Shown here: positions 25,973-34,605 of the stretch, piece by piece
Position numbering within the stretch: the first letter of the stretch is position 1
Layout: the number at the start of each line of letters is the position of its first letter
NCBI GenBank assembly: GCA_020832455.1
Contig: JAFIEQ010000006.1
Coordinates: 1-55,773 of the forward strand
Source: Nitriliruptoraceae bacterium
GTDB taxonomy: Bacteria > Actinomycetota > Nitriliruptoria > Nitriliruptorales > Nitriliruptoraceae
Length of the DNA stretch: 55,773 nucleotides
Direction: 5' to 3'
The notes under the pieces: model-generated
The model's input: the letters and a program-made list of their open reading frames with translations, nothing else
Told to the model about the DNA's origin: nothing
The model's database searches: none
Position numbers and translations under genes: made by a program

Positions 25973-27163
25973 TCAGCCGACCTGGCGCCGCAGTGCCGGC
26001 GCCACGTCGCCCCCGTCGTGCACGACGACCACGTCGACCCCCACCCAGGTCGCGAGCACGCGAAGCACGACGGCCAGCTCGCGCGCCACGACCGCGGCGT
26101 CCACCCCGTCCTCCGCGAACGCGCCGCGCACCAGCAGACGGCCCGTCGCCCGGTCGGCCTTGAGGTCCACCCGGGCGGCGAACCGGTCGCCGAGCAGGAA
26201 CGGCAGCACGTAGTAGCCGTGCACCCGCTGGGCGGCCGGGACGTAGATCTCGATGCGGTAGCGGAAGTCGAACAGGTGCTCCGCGCGGCCGCGCTCCCAC
26301 ACCACCGGGTCGAACGGGGACACCAGCGTGCGTGCCTGGCTGTGCCTCGGCACCGTCGCCGTCGGGTCGAGGTAGTGCACCTCGTCGCGGCCCCGGACCC
26401 GGGCCCGGGTGACCTCGCCACCCTCGGCGAGCTCCTCGAGCAACCGGCGGGCCGTGCGGATGGGCTGGCGGTGGTGGTCGGCGAGCTCCCCGGCCGTCCC
26501 GAGGCCGTGCGCGCGTACGGCGTGGCGCAGCAGGGCGCGGCCCGCCTCGTCGGGCGGTGGTGCGGGACCGCGGTGGGCGTCTGGGACGACCCGCTCGGTG
26601 AGGTCGTAGACGGTCACCAGTTGGGGCGTGCGGTCGTGCACCGCGAGTTCGCCGCCGAGGAACAACTGCTGCAGTGCCCGCTTGCCCCGCGGGTCGCCCC
26701 ACCACGGTCCGGTGCGTCGCCCGGGCTCCTGCAGATCGGACACGCTCGTCGGCCCGGCGTCCGCCACCTCGGCCAGCACCGCCTCCAGGGTCCCCGGATG
26801 CGTGGCCTCGAAGCGGGCGCGCGACTCCCCGTCGCGGAACGCCGCCCGGCGGTGGGCGAGCAGCGGCCACCGGTCGGCGGGGGTCAGCGAGGCGACGTGC
26901 GCCCAGCCCTCCAGCATCTCCCGCGAGCGCCACAACCAGCGGTCGCGCGCGGCGCGATCGTGGGGACCCAGTCGGGTCCAGAACGGCAGCTCGTGGGCGC
27001 GGGCCAGCACGTTGACGCTGTCGAGCTGCACGACACCGAGCCGGTGGGCGACCCCACGCAGGTGGCGCACATCGCGCCGGGCCGCGGCGGGTGGCCGGCC
27101 CACCCCCACGCCGCCCGCAACCAGCCCCAACCGTCGTGCCCGGTCCCCCGAGAATGTGCGCAC
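25973..27163 (-). CDS. YcaQ-like winged-helix DNA-binding/glycosylase protein (HTH_42)
   Basis: Protein of 396 aa of the HTH_42 (YcaQ/AlkX/AlZ) family. The conserved start region (ARRLGLVAG..., GVVQLDSVNVLARAHELPFWTRLG), the DPRGKRALQQLFLGGELAV block, YVLPFLLGDRFAARVDLKADR and the C-terminal domain are all seen. Members unhook DNA interstrand cross-links (E. coli YcaQ, Streptomyces AlZ) by removing alkylated bases. It sits on the opposite strand between mec and cysO, breaking the usual neighbour order. The GTG start at 27163 lies inside one of two GTGCGCAC-centred repeats. Confidence 0.85.
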   Translation of the reverse strand: MRTFSGDRARRLGLVAGGVGVGRPPAAARRDVRHLRGVAHRLGVVQLDSVNVLARAHELPFWTRLGPHDRAARDRWLWRSREMLEGWAHVASLTPADRWPLLAHRRAAFRDGESRARFEATHPGTLEAVLAEVADAGPTSVSDLQEPGRRTGPWWGDPRGKRALQQLFLGGELAVHDRTPQLVTVYDLTERVVPDAHRGPAPPPDEAGRALLRHAVRAHGLGTAGELADHHRQPIRTARRLLEELAEGGEVTRARVRGRDEVHYLDPTATVPRHSQARTLVSPFDPVVWERGRAEHLFDFRYRIEIYVPAAQRVHGYYVLPFLLGDRFAARVDLKADRATGRLLVRGAFAEDGVDAAVVARELAVVLRVLATWVGVDVVVVHDGGDVAPALRRQVG

Positions 27164-27201
27164 GCTGCCAACCCGCCGGTCGCGTGCGCACGCTACCGAC
27201 C
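27156..27201. promoter_or_regulatory. Duplicated operator-like repeat over the YcaQ-like gene start
   Basis: Two 18-bp direct repeats, GTGCGCACGCTGCCAACC (27156-27173) and GTGCGCACGCTACCGACC (27184-27201), 16/18 identical and 28 bp apart, each with the palindromic core GTGCGCAC. The upstream copy holds a minus-strand -10-like TAGCGT (27195-27190) and the downstream copy covers the start codon. Arrangement suggests repressor control of the YcaQ-like gene. Confidence 0.55.
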
Positions 27202-27369
27202 GTCGAACGGCCCGGCGGCCGGTCGGCCCCACCCGGTGCTGGCTACCCTCCATCGAGCCGCGTTGCGCACGTCGGTCCGCCAACGAACGGACCGCGCCGG
27301 CTCCGGTCGGCGTCCGGTCCCACCGCGGCGACGTGCACGCGCCCCCGAGCTCCCACGAGGTGCCCCGAC

Positions 27370-27648
27370 ATGCCGACCGTCCGTATCCCCACCGTCCTGC
27401 GCAAGCACACCGCCGGCGAGGCCAAGGTGGCCGCGCCCGGCAGCACCGTCCGTGAGGTGTTCGACGCGTTGATCGCGACGCACCCCGGTCTGGGGGAGGA
27501 CCTGCTCGAGGACGACGGCGCCGTCCGCGGGTTCATCAACGTCTACGTCGACGACGAGGACATCCGCTACGTGTCCGGCATCGACACCCCGGTCGAGGAC
27601 GATGGGGAGATCGCCATCATGCCGGCCGTCGCCGGTGGCGCGGGCTGA
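27370..27648 (+). CDS. cysO: CysO-type ubiquitin-like sulfur carrier with C-terminal extension
   Basis: MoaD/ThiS-fold protein of 92 aa (MPTVRIPTVLRKHTAGEAKV, VREVFDALIATHPGL, FINVYVDDEDIRY). CysO carries sulfur as a C-terminal thiocarboxylate that CysM attaches to O-phosphoserine. Its last residues read AIMPAVAGGAG: the di-glycine that must be terminal for adenylation is followed by Ala-Gly. M. tuberculosis CysO, as I recall it, stops at GG. Trimming by the nearby JAMM protease would be required before activation. ATG 27370, with cysM beginning 5 bp after the stop. Confidence 0.92.
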   Translation: MPTVRIPTVLRKHTAGEAKVAAPGSTVREVFDALIATHPGLGEDLLEDDGAVRGFINVYVDDEDIRYVSGIDTPVEDDGEIAIMPAVAGGAG

Positions 27649-27652
27649 GGCG

Positions 27653-28591
27653 GTGCGCGCCGGTGACATCGCCCAGGCGGTCGGCAACACGCCGCTCGTC
27701 GCGCTGCCGAACCTGTCACCGGAGGGCTACACGGTCCACCTCAAGCTCGAGGGGCACAACCCCACGGGTTCGGTCAAGGACCGGGTCGCCGCGTACCTGA
27801 TCAGGGAGGCCGAGCGTCACGGGCTGTTGCAGCCCGGACAACGGGTCCTCGAACCGACCTCCGGCAACACCGGGATCGGCCTGGCCGCGATCTGCAAGGT
27901 CAAGGGCTACCCGCTGACCTGCGTGATGCCGGAGAACACCTCCGAGGAACGCCGGCAGCTGCTCACCATGTTCGGGGCGGAGATCGTGTTCTCGCCGGCG
28001 ACCGAGGGCTCCAACGGCTCGGTACGCGTCGCCCGGGAGATGGCCGCCGCCGACCCGGACGTCCACATGCCGTTCCAGTACGGCAACGCCGCGAACGCGT
28101 TGGCGCACTACGAGACCACCGCACCGGAGATCATCGCCGACCTGCCAGAGGTCGCGGCCTTCGTCGCCGGCCTCGGCACCGGTGGCACGGTCACGGGCGC
28201 CGGCAAGCGGCTCAAGGCGTGGAACCCGGCGATCAAGGTCTTCGCCGCGGAGCCGGAGTACGGCGACCTGGTCTACGGGCTGCGCAACCTCGACGAGGGC
28301 TACGTGCCGGAGGTGCTGGACCAGGGCGTGCTCGACAGCCGGATCAAGGTGAACTCGCTCAAGGCGCTGACCGCGACCCGGGAGCTCGCGGAGCGCGAGG
28401 GCATCTTCGCGGGCGTGTCCACGGGTGCCTCGCTGGTGGTGGCGCAGCGGATCTGCCGACGGCTGCCGGAGGGCTCCCACGTGGTCGCCCTGTCGCCGGA
28501 CGGCGGGTGGAAGTACCTGTCCACCGGGGCCTACGCGCCCGGCGACGTCAAGGAGATCGCCTCGGCCATCTCCGGGACGCTGTGGGCCTGA
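27653..28591 (+). CDS. cysM: CysO-dependent O-phosphoserine sulfhydrylase
   Basis: Fold-type II PLP enzyme of 312 aa making cysteine from O-phosphoserine and CysO thiocarboxylate. PLP lysine K42 is in NPTGSVKDR, the phosphate/substrate loop TSGNTG at 69-74, and the glycine loop GLGTGGTVTGAG follows. Immediate linkage to cysO favours CysM over the sulfide-using CysK. GTG 27653 follows GAGG only 2 nt away, so initiation probably depends on coupling to cysO. Confidence 0.93.
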   Translation: MRAGDIAQAVGNTPLVALPNLSPEGYTVHLKLEGHNPTGSVKDRVAAYLIREAERHGLLQPGQRVLEPTSGNTGIGLAAICKVKGYPLTCVMPENTSEERRQLLTMFGAEIVFSPATEGSNGSVRVAREMAAADPDVHMPFQYGNAANALAHYETTAPEIIADLPEVAAFVAGLGTGGTVTGAGKRLKAWNPAIKVFAAEPEYGDLVYGLRNLDEGYVPEVLDQGVLDSRIKVNSLKALTATRELAEREGIFAGVSTGASLVVAQRICRRLPEGSHVVALSPDGGWKYLSTGAYAPGDVKEIASAISGTLWA

Positions 28592-28640
28592 TCCACCTCC
28601 GGCTGCCCGAGGAGACCGGTGCGTGGACGTCCTGGTCGCG

Positions 28641-28661
28641 CACCGGCGTTCCACGCCGGTG
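28641..28661 (+). terminator. Hairpin between cysM and the phosphodiesterase gene
   Basis: Perfect 8-bp arms CACCGGCG/CGCCGGTG with loop TTCCA, 50 nt after the cysM stop and 7 nt before the next -10. Position fits either a terminator of the cysteine operon or an operator on the following promoter; no U run. Confidence 0.5.
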
Positions 28662-28668
28662 TCGCCGT

Positions 28669-28674
28669 TAGGCT
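28669..28674 (+). promoter_or_regulatory. -10-like element of phosphodiesterase gene
   Basis: TAGGCT, 32 nt before ATG 28706; the hairpin at 28641-28661 occupies the place of the -35. Confidence 0.45.
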
Positions 28675-28705
28675 CCGCCCGACCGATGTGCCACGGAGGC
28701 ATGCC

Positions 28706-29461
28706 ATGGGACTGCAGCTGACCGTACTGGGCTCTGCCGGGTCCCACACCGGGGTGGGTCGCGCCTGCTCCGGCTACCTCGTCGAGGTCGACGGAACCCG
28801 ACTGCTGGTGGACGCCGGCAACGGCTCGACCGCGAACCTGCAGCGCCTGTGTTCCCTGCGCGAGCTCGACGCGGTGGCGATCAGTCACCGCCACGTCGAC
28901 CACTGCATCGATCTGATCGGCTGCTACTACAACCTGCGGTTCGACCCGGCGTTCGACGGTCAGGTGCCGCTCTACGCCGCGGCCGAGGTCCACGAGCTGC
29001 TGACCTCGATGATGTCCAACGACTCGACCCTCGAGTTCGATCTGGTGTTCCGCCACCAGCAGGTCGGACACGGCGACGAGGCCGAGGTCGGGCCGATGCA
29101 CCTGCGGTTCGCGCACTCGATCCACCCGGTGCCGGCCGTGTCGGTGCGGATCGAGGCGGGCGGTCGCACGCTCGTCTACTCCGGGGACAGTGCGGGCGGT
29201 GACGAGCTGGTCGAGATCGCTCGGGGTGCGGACCTGTTCCTGTGCGAGGCGAGCTGGACCGGCGACATCGACGACTGGCTACCCGGCATCCACCTCACCG
29301 CGACCCAGGCGGGTCACCTCGCCCGCGAGGCCGGGGTCGGGCGGCTGGTCCTGACCCACATCACCGGGGCCGTCGACCGCGACGTGGCCCGGGCGGAGGC
29401 GGCCACGGCGTTCGGCGGGCCGGTGCACCTCGCGGAGGACCTCGACACCTACGCGGTCTGA
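28706..29461 (+). CDS. MBL-fold phosphodiesterase (Rv1339-like)
   Basis: Metallo-beta-lactamase-fold hydrolase of 251 aa. The metal motif HRHVDH (H61, H63, D65, H66), later [19 protein letters not shown] (metal-bridging Asp) and the terminal LTHI are present. Its order after cysM and before rph matches M. tuberculosis Rv1339, reported to hydrolyse cyclic AMP. Substrate here is inferred from synteny and fold; tRNase Z-like activity is less likely given the short length. ATG 28706 is 6 nt after GGAGG. Confidence 0.9.
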   Translation: MGLQLTVLGSAGSHTGVGRACSGYLVEVDGTRLLVDAGNGSTANLQRLCSLRELDAVAISHRHVDHCIDLIGCYYNLRFDPAFDGQVPLYAAAEVHELLTSMMSNDSTLEFDLVFRHQQVGHGDEAEVGPMHLRFAHSIHPVPAVSVRIEAGGRTLVYSGDSAGGDELVEIARGADLFLCEASWTGDIDDWLPGIHLTATQAGHLAREAGVGRLVLTHITGAVDRDVARAEAATAFGGPVHLAEDLDTYAV

Positions 29462-29479
29462 GCCGCCCGGCGGGGCCGG

Positions 29480-29485
29480 TAGCGT
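29480..29485 (+). promoter_or_regulatory. -10-like element of rph operon
   Basis: TAGCGT, 19 nt after the phosphodiesterase stop and 80 nt before the chosen rph start; no -35 seen. Confidence 0.4.
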
Positions 29486-29564
29486 CCGGCCGCGAGGCAT
29501 CCCGAGGTCCGGGGAGCCGCCGCGCGCGGCCGTGAGGTCGCTCGATCCGAACGAAGGTGCCGAG

Positions 29565-30257
29565 GTGTCCCGTCACGATGGCCGTGCCCCCGACGAGCTG
29601 CGAGCGGTGTCCATCGACCCCGACCCCCAGCGCCACCCCGCCGGGTCCGCGCTGGTGCGCTTCGGCGGCACCCACGTGCTGTGCGCCGCGTCGGTCGAGG
29701 AGGGGGCACCCCGGTTCCGCGACCGCAAGGGTTGGGTCACCGCGGAGTACGCGATGCTGCCCGGCGCGACCGACAGCCGTGCACGCCGCGAGCGCAACGG
29801 CCCCGGTGGGCGCTCCAAGGAGATCGAACGGCTCATCGGGCGCAGCCTGCGCGCGGTCGTGGACCTCGATGCGCTGCCGGATGTGACCATCACCGTCGAC
29901 TGCGACGTACTGGAGGCCGACGGCGGGACCCGGACCGCCGCGATCACCGGCGGCTACGTCGCGCTGGCCCGTGCGCTGCGCCAGCTCGGGCACGAGGCGG
30001 CGCTCGTCGGGCAGGTCGCGGCGATCAGCGTCGGGGTCATCGACGGCGAGCCGCGCCTGGACCTGCCCTACGAGGAGGACGTGCGCGCCGAGGTGGACAT
30101 GAACGTGGTCGCGACCGCCGACGGACGGTTCGTCGAGGTGCAGGGCACCGCGGAGGGCGCCCCGTTCGATCGCGCTGCCCTGGACGCGCTGCTCGACCTG
30201 GCGTCGGCGGGCTGCGGCGAGCTCTTCGCCCTGCAGGACGCGGCGGTCCGCGCATGA
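29565..30257 (+). CDS. rph: Ribonuclease PH
   Basis: Phosphorolytic 3'-to-5' exoribonuclease that trims tRNA ends, 230 aa, hexamer-forming family. [12 protein letters not shown] is the usual N-terminus, then [45 protein letters not shown] (phosphate-binding region), [17 protein letters not shown] and [18 protein letters not shown] chose GTG 29565 because the family starts at this point; GTG 29532 would add 11 unconserved residues. Stop overlaps the rdgB start (ATGA). Confidence 0.95.
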   Translation: MSRHDGRAPDELRAVSIDPDPQRHPAGSALVRFGGTHVLCAASVEEGAPRFRDRKGWVTAEYAMLPGATDSRARRERNGPGGRSKEIERLIGRSLRAVVDLDALPDVTITVDCDVLEADGGTRTAAITGGYVALARALRQLGHEAALVGQVAAISVGVIDGEPRLDLPYEEDVRAEVDMNVVATADGRFVEVQGTAEGAPFDRAALDALLDLASAGCGELFALQDAAVRA

Positions 30258-30901
30258 GCACCCCCCGACCGACCGGCGCGACCGGACAGCGCGAGCTGGT
30301 CGTGGCGAGCGCGAACGCGCACAAGTTGGAGGAGATCGCCGCGATCCTGACCGAGGTGGGCCTCGCCGGCATCCGGTTGCGCTCCATGCGGGAGTTCGAC
30401 GTCGCCTCGCCGGCGGAGGACGGCGAGACCTTCGAGGCCAACGCGCTCATCAAGGCCAGGGCCTGCGTCGAGGCGACCGGGCTGCCGGCCATCGCGGACG
30501 ACTCCGGCATCGAGGTGGATGCCCTCGGCGGTGCGCCGGGGGTCCGCAGCGCCCGGTTCGCCGGGACCCACGGGGACGACGAGGCCAACAACGACGCGTT
30601 GCTCGCCGCGCTGGCCGACGTGGCCGACGAGCGGCGCACCGCCCGCTTCGTCTGCGCCGCGGCGCTCGTGACGCCCCACGGGCTGGAGCAGACGGTGCGG
30701 GGCACGATGGAGGGACGGGTGTTGCGCGAACGCCGTGGCACGAACGGGTTCGGCTACGACCCGCTGTTCGTCGCGGACGCCACCGACGACGGCCGCAGCA
30801 ACGGCGAGCTGTCCGCGGCGGAGAAGGATCGCATCAGCCACCGCGGTGTCGCGTTCCGAGCGTTGGCCCGGCCGTTGCAGCAGCTACTCGCGGGGAGATG
30901 A
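30254..30901 (+). CDS. rdgB: XTP/dITP (non-canonical purine NTP) pyrophosphatase
   Basis: Ham1/RdgB family nucleotide-pool cleaner of 215 aa, hydrolysing dITP/XTP to monophosphates. Conserved parts are [60 protein letters not shown] and the end [10 protein letters not shown]. Overlaps rph upstream and the ABC exporter downstream, both by ATGA, so the three are probably one transcript. Confidence 0.95.
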   Translation: MSTPRPTGATGQRELVVASANAHKLEEIAAILTEVGLAGIRLRSMREFDVASPAEDGETFEANALIKARACVEATGLPAIADDSGIEVDALGGAPGVRSARFAGTHGDDEANNDALLAALADVADERRTARFVCAAALVTPHGLEQTVRGTMEGRVLRERRGTNGFGYDPLFVADATDDGRSNGELSAAEKDRISHRGVAFRALARPLQQLLAGR

Positions 30902-32745
30902 GCCCGATGGCCCCCGACCCCACGCCCGACACCACGACCGCCGCCACGCCGGCCGAGCTCCCGGACCCCGACCAGCGTCCTCCGCTGCGGCGGCTGTGGG
31001 AGTACTCCGCGCGTCACCGTCGCCAGGTCTGGCTGGCGACGTTCATGTCCGTGCTGAACACCGCCGCCGACATCGCCCCGCCGTTCCTGATCGGCATCGC
31101 GGTCGACATCGTGGTCGCGGGCCAGGACTCCCTGATCGCGAACGTGACCGGGTTCACGGGGCCCCGCGACCAGCTGCTGATCCTCGCCGGGGTGACGGTC
31201 GTCGTCTGGCTGATCGAGTCCGCGACCCAGTACGCGGCGGACGTCGTCTGGCGCAACCTCGCGCAGACGATCCAGCACGAGGCGCGCATGGACGCCTACG
31301 CCAACATCCAGAACCTCGACCTCGCCGCCTTCGAGGATCGCAGCTCCGGGGGACTGCTCGCGATCCTCAACGACGACGTCAACCAGCTCGAGCGCTTCCT
31401 CGACCGTGGAGCGCAGGAGATCCTCACCGTCGCGACCTCCGTGGTGCTGATCGGGGTGACCTACTTCGTGCTCGCCCCGATCGTCGGGGTCGTGGCGTTC
31501 CTGCCGATGCCGGTGATCCTGTGGGGCGCCTTCCGGTTCCAGCGCCGGCTCGAGCCGCGCTACCGGCGCGTGCGCGAACAGGTCGGGCAGCTGTCCGGCT
31601 CGTTGGCGAACAACCTCGGCGGGATCGCGACCATCAAGGCCTTCGGGACCGAGGCCCGCGAGGTCGAGCGGATCGGCGAGGAGTCGGAGACCTACCGGCA
31701 GGCGAACCGGGAGGCCATCCGCTTCTCCAGCGCGTTCGTGCCCCTGATCCGGATCGCCATCCTGGTCGGCTTCACCGCCATCCTCATCATCGGTGGGCTG
31801 CAGACCCTCGACGGGCAGCTCGCGGCGGGGACCTACACGGTGATGGTGTTCATCGTGCAGCGACTGCTGTGGCCGCTGACGCGCCTCGGCGAGACCTTCG
31901 ACCTCTACCAGCGCGCGATGGCCTCCACGCGGCGCATCCTCGACCTGGTCGACGAACCGATCGGGATCACCGACGGCACGACCCCGCTGCGCGACCCCGC
32001 CGGGGAGGTCCGCTTCGACGGCGTGCGCTTCGCCTACCGCTCGTCGCTCGCCCCGGTGCTGCGCGGGGTCGACCTGCACGTCCCGGCCGGGGACACCCAC
32101 GCGGTCGTCGGCTCGACCGGTGCGGGCAAGTCGACCATCGTCAAGCTGCTGCTGCGACTCGAGGACGTGACCGAAGGGGCCATCACCATCGACGGGCACG
32201 ACGTGCGCGAGCTCGTCGCCGCGGACCTGCGCGCCGCGATCGGTCTGGTCAGCCAGGACGTGTTCCTGTTCCACGGCACCGTCCGCGAGAACCTGACGTA
32301 CGGCCGCCCCGATGCGACCGAGGAGCAGATGATCGCGGCGGCGGAGATCGCGGAGGCCGACGCGTTCATCCGGGCCCTGTCGGACGGCTACGACACCGTG
32401 GTCGGGGAGCGGGGCCAGAAGCTCTCCGGCGGGCAACGCCAACGCCTGTCGATCGCACGCGCCATCCTGCGGGACCCCGCCATCCTCGTGCTCGACGAGG
32501 CCACCTCGGCGGTGGACAACGAGACCGAGGCTGCGATCCAGCGTTCGCTCGCACGGGTGACCCACACGCGCACGACGCTGGTCATCGCGCACCGGCTGTC
32601 CACCGTGCGCCACGTCGACCGCATCCACGTGCTGGATGCGGGGCAGGTCGTGGAGTCCGGGACGCACGACGAACTCGTCGAGCTCGACGGTCGCTACGCC
32701 GCGCTGTGGAAGGTCCAGACCGGCGAGGCGCTGCCGAGCCTGTAG
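30898..32745 (+). CDS. ABC exporter (fused membrane and ATPase domains)
   Basis: Half-transporter of 615 aa with an ABC_membrane domain (six membrane helices, residues about 40-350) and a C-terminal ATPase: Walker [17 protein letters not shown]-loop [14 protein letters not shown], signature [14 protein letters not shown], Walker [11 protein letters not shown] and H-loop IAHRLST. It should act as a homodimer moving lipids, drugs or peptides outward. Translationally coupled to rdgB, which tells nothing about the substrate. Convergent with the amidohydrolase gene 73 bp away. Confidence 0.94.
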   Translation: MSPMAPDPTPDTTTAATPAELPDPDQRPPLRRLWEYSARHRRQVWLATFMSVLNTAADIAPPFLIGIAVDIVVAGQDSLIANVTGFTGPRDQLLILAGVTVVVWLIESATQYAADVVWRNLAQTIQHEARMDAYANIQNLDLAAFEDRSSGGLLAILNDDVNQLERFLDRGAQEILTVATSVVLIGVTYFVLAPIVGVVAFLPMPVILWGAFRFQRRLEPRYRRVREQVGQLSGSLANNLGGIATIKAFGTEAREVERIGEESETYRQANREAIRFSSAFVPLIRIAILVGFTAILIIGGLQTLDGQLAAGTYTVMVFIVQRLLWPLTRLGETFDLYQRAMASTRRILDLVDEPIGITDGTTPLRDPAGEVRFDGVRFAYRSSLAPVLRGVDLHVPAGDTHAVVGSTGAGKSTIVKLLLRLEDVTEGAITIDGHDVRELVAADLRAAIGLVSQDVFLFHGTVRENLTYGRPDATEEQMIAAAEIAEADAFIRALSDGYDTVVGERGQKLSGGQRQRLSIARAILRDPAILVLDEATSAVDNETEAAIQRSLARVTHTRTTLVIAHRLSTVRHVDRIHVLDAGQVVESGTHDELVELDGRYAALWKVQTGEALPSL

Positions 32746-32818
32746 CGGGGTCTCGACCGGGGGCCGTGGTGCGTCGCCTGCTCGGCGTCGCCTCAGGCGC
32801 CGCGGCGGTCGATCGCGC

Positions 32819-34069
32819 TCAGGCGGCGGCGCCCGCCACCCGGCGGCCGCCCACGAACACGTGGCCGATGTTCGCCGGATCCGCGAGCACGGTCAGGTCG
32901 GCGGTCGGATCGCCGTCGACGGTGATGACGTCCGCGTCGTAGCCGGCGACGAGCTGCCCGGAGCGGGGCGCCTGCAACCCGAGGGTGTCGGGACCGTTGG
33001 CGGTGGCCGCCTCCAGGACCTCCAGCGGGCCGAGGCCCGACGCCTGCATCAGGGCCAGCTCCCGGCCGTGGTTGCCCCAGGCAGCGGGCAGGTGGCGCCC
33101 CGAGGCCGCCACGTCCGTGCCCATCGCGATCCGCACCCCGGCCTCGTGGGCCATCGTGAGCGCGTCGGCGTGCCGCTCGGCCGTGGCGAACAGCTTGTCG
33201 AGCATGGCGGGGCTCATCCCCGACGCCGCCCCGACCGCCGCGAGCTCCGTGACGATGAGCCGGGTCGGCACGAGCAGCACGTCGCGCTCCACCATCGCGG
33301 CGCAGCACTCCTCGTCGAGGTAGGTGCCGTGCTCCACGGTGCGGACCCCGGCCTCGACCGCGGCCATGATCCCGGGCTTGCCGTGGCAGTGCGCCATGAC
33401 CGACCGCTGCGCGAGCCCGGCCACCTCGACGATGGTGGCCAGCTCCGCGTCGGTGAACTGCTGGTGGATCGGGTCGTCGACCTCGGAGAGGACCCCACCC
33501 GACGCGCAGATCTTGATGACCGCGGCGTTGCGGCGGAGCTGCTCACGGACCGCGGTGGCGCACGCGTCCGGGCCGTCGCACAACCGCAGCATCGACTCGT
33601 GGGTCATCAGGTCGTGGACCCACTCCAGCGGCAGGTCGTGCAGGTCGCCGTGCCCACCGGTGGTGGACAGGATGGCGCCGGCCGCGTGGATGGTGGGGCC
33701 GAGCACGCTGCCGTCCCGGACCGCAGCGGCGAGGTCGATCGCGAACCCGCCGGCGTCGCGGACGCTGGTGACCCCGGCAGCCAGCGCCGCCCGCAGGTCA
33801 CCGGCGGCGCGGGCTGCACGGCGGGCGACCGGCTCGAGCAGGGCCCGGGAGAGGTCGAAGCTGCGCACCCCGGTCAGGTGCGTGTGGCAGTCCCACAGTC
33901 CCGGCATGACGGTGGGGACCGTGAACTCCTGGTCCGAGATGCGCACCGGGGCGCCGGCGGCGGGGCCGGCGTAGCTGATCGTCGTGTCGTCGAGGTCGAC
34001 GACGGCGTCGCGCAGCGGCTCCCCGCGGCCGGGGACCAGCAGCTGGGCGTGCAGGCGCGTGCGGGACAT
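32819..34069 (-). CDS. Metal-dependent amidohydrolase
   Basis: TIM-barrel amidohydrolase of 416 aa. H62 and H64 lie in DCHTHL, a lysine suited to carboxylation is in VIKICASGG, further histidines are in MAHCHG and VEHGTYLD, and the metal Asp in GTDVA. This is the pattern of the Xaa-dipeptidase/prolidase-like and ochratoxinase-like amidohydrolases. The exact amide substrate is unknown. No signal peptide. It precedes a PPOX gene on the same strand only loosely (60 bp). Confidence 0.9.
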   Translation of the reverse strand: MSRTRLHAQLLVPGRGEPLRDAVVDLDDTTISYAGPAAGAPVRISDQEFTVPTVMPGLWDCHTHLTGVRSFDLSRALLEPVARRAARAAGDLRAALAAGVTSVRDAGGFAIDLAAAVRDGSVLGPTIHAAGAILSTTGGHGDLHDLPLEWVHDLMTHESMLRLCDGPDACATAVREQLRRNAAVIKICASGGVLSEVDDPIHQQFTDAELATIVEVAGLAQRSVMAHCHGKPGIMAAVEAGVRTVEHGTYLDEECCAAMVERDVLLVPTRLIVTELAAVGAASGMSPAMLDKLFATAERHADALTMAHEAGVRIAMGTDVAASGRHLPAAWGNHGRELALMQASGLGPLEVLEAATANGPDTLGLQAPRSGQLVAGYDADVITVDGDPTADLTVLADPANIGHVFVGGRRVAGAAA

Positions 34070-34129
34070 GGTCGTGGCCTCGGGACCATCCGGGTGACGC
34101 AGCGACCCGGGCGAGCTCGGTCGGGTCGG

Positions 34130-34549
34130 TCAGTGCTCGTCGCGTCGGATGCGGCGGCCGGTGACGTGGTCGAGGTCGACCCGGACCCAGAAGTCGCGCG
34201 TGTCCGGGAGCGCCCACGGTTCGAAGGGGAGCTCGTGCAGTTCCGCGACCAGGTCCGTGTCGGTCACGATGCTGGCGGTGCCGTGCCCGATGACGCTCCA
34301 GCCCGTGCGCTTGGCCGCGTCCGTCTCGTCCGCCTCGATGGCGACCTGGCCGCCCTGTGCCGCGGCACCGAGCTTGGACCCCGGCGCGGTGCGGAAGTAG
34401 ACCGCATCGTCGTGTACCACGTGGTTGACGGGGAACAGCGTGGGTCCCTGGGCGGTCGTGAGCGCCACCCGGATCAACTCCACGGAGCCCAGCAGCTCCA
34501 CGCACTCCATCGGATCGATCGGGACGAGATCACCGCTGCGTTGCTCCAC
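34130..34549 (-). CDS. Pyridoxamine 5'-phosphate oxidase-like flavin protein
   Basis: Split-barrel protein of 139 aa. CVELLGSVELIRVALTT, PTLFPVNHVVHDDAVYFRTAPGSKL, VAIEADETDAAKRTGWSVIGHG match the actinobacterial PPOX/nitroimidazole-resistance-like family that binds FMN or F420. It is unlinked to vitamin B6 genes. A second PPOX protein is at 24612-25007; the two are of different subgroups. Confidence 0.88.
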   Translation of the reverse strand: MEQRSGDLVPIDPMECVELLGSVELIRVALTTAQGPTLFPVNHVVHDDAVYFRTAPGSKLGAAAQGGQVAIEADETDAAKRTGWSVIGHGTASIVTDTDLVAELHELPFEPWALPDTRDFWVRVDLDHVTGRRIRRDEH

Positions 34550-34605
34550 CCGTGTGCTCCTGCTCTGCGGTCGGGGACGGCATCGCTGCCGATCGTCCGA
34601 CCAGC

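Noticed and set aside
29532-29564. GTG 29532 as start of RNase PH
   Set aside because: The added residues are not part of the family, whose N-terminus matches [12 protein letters not shown] from GTG 29565.
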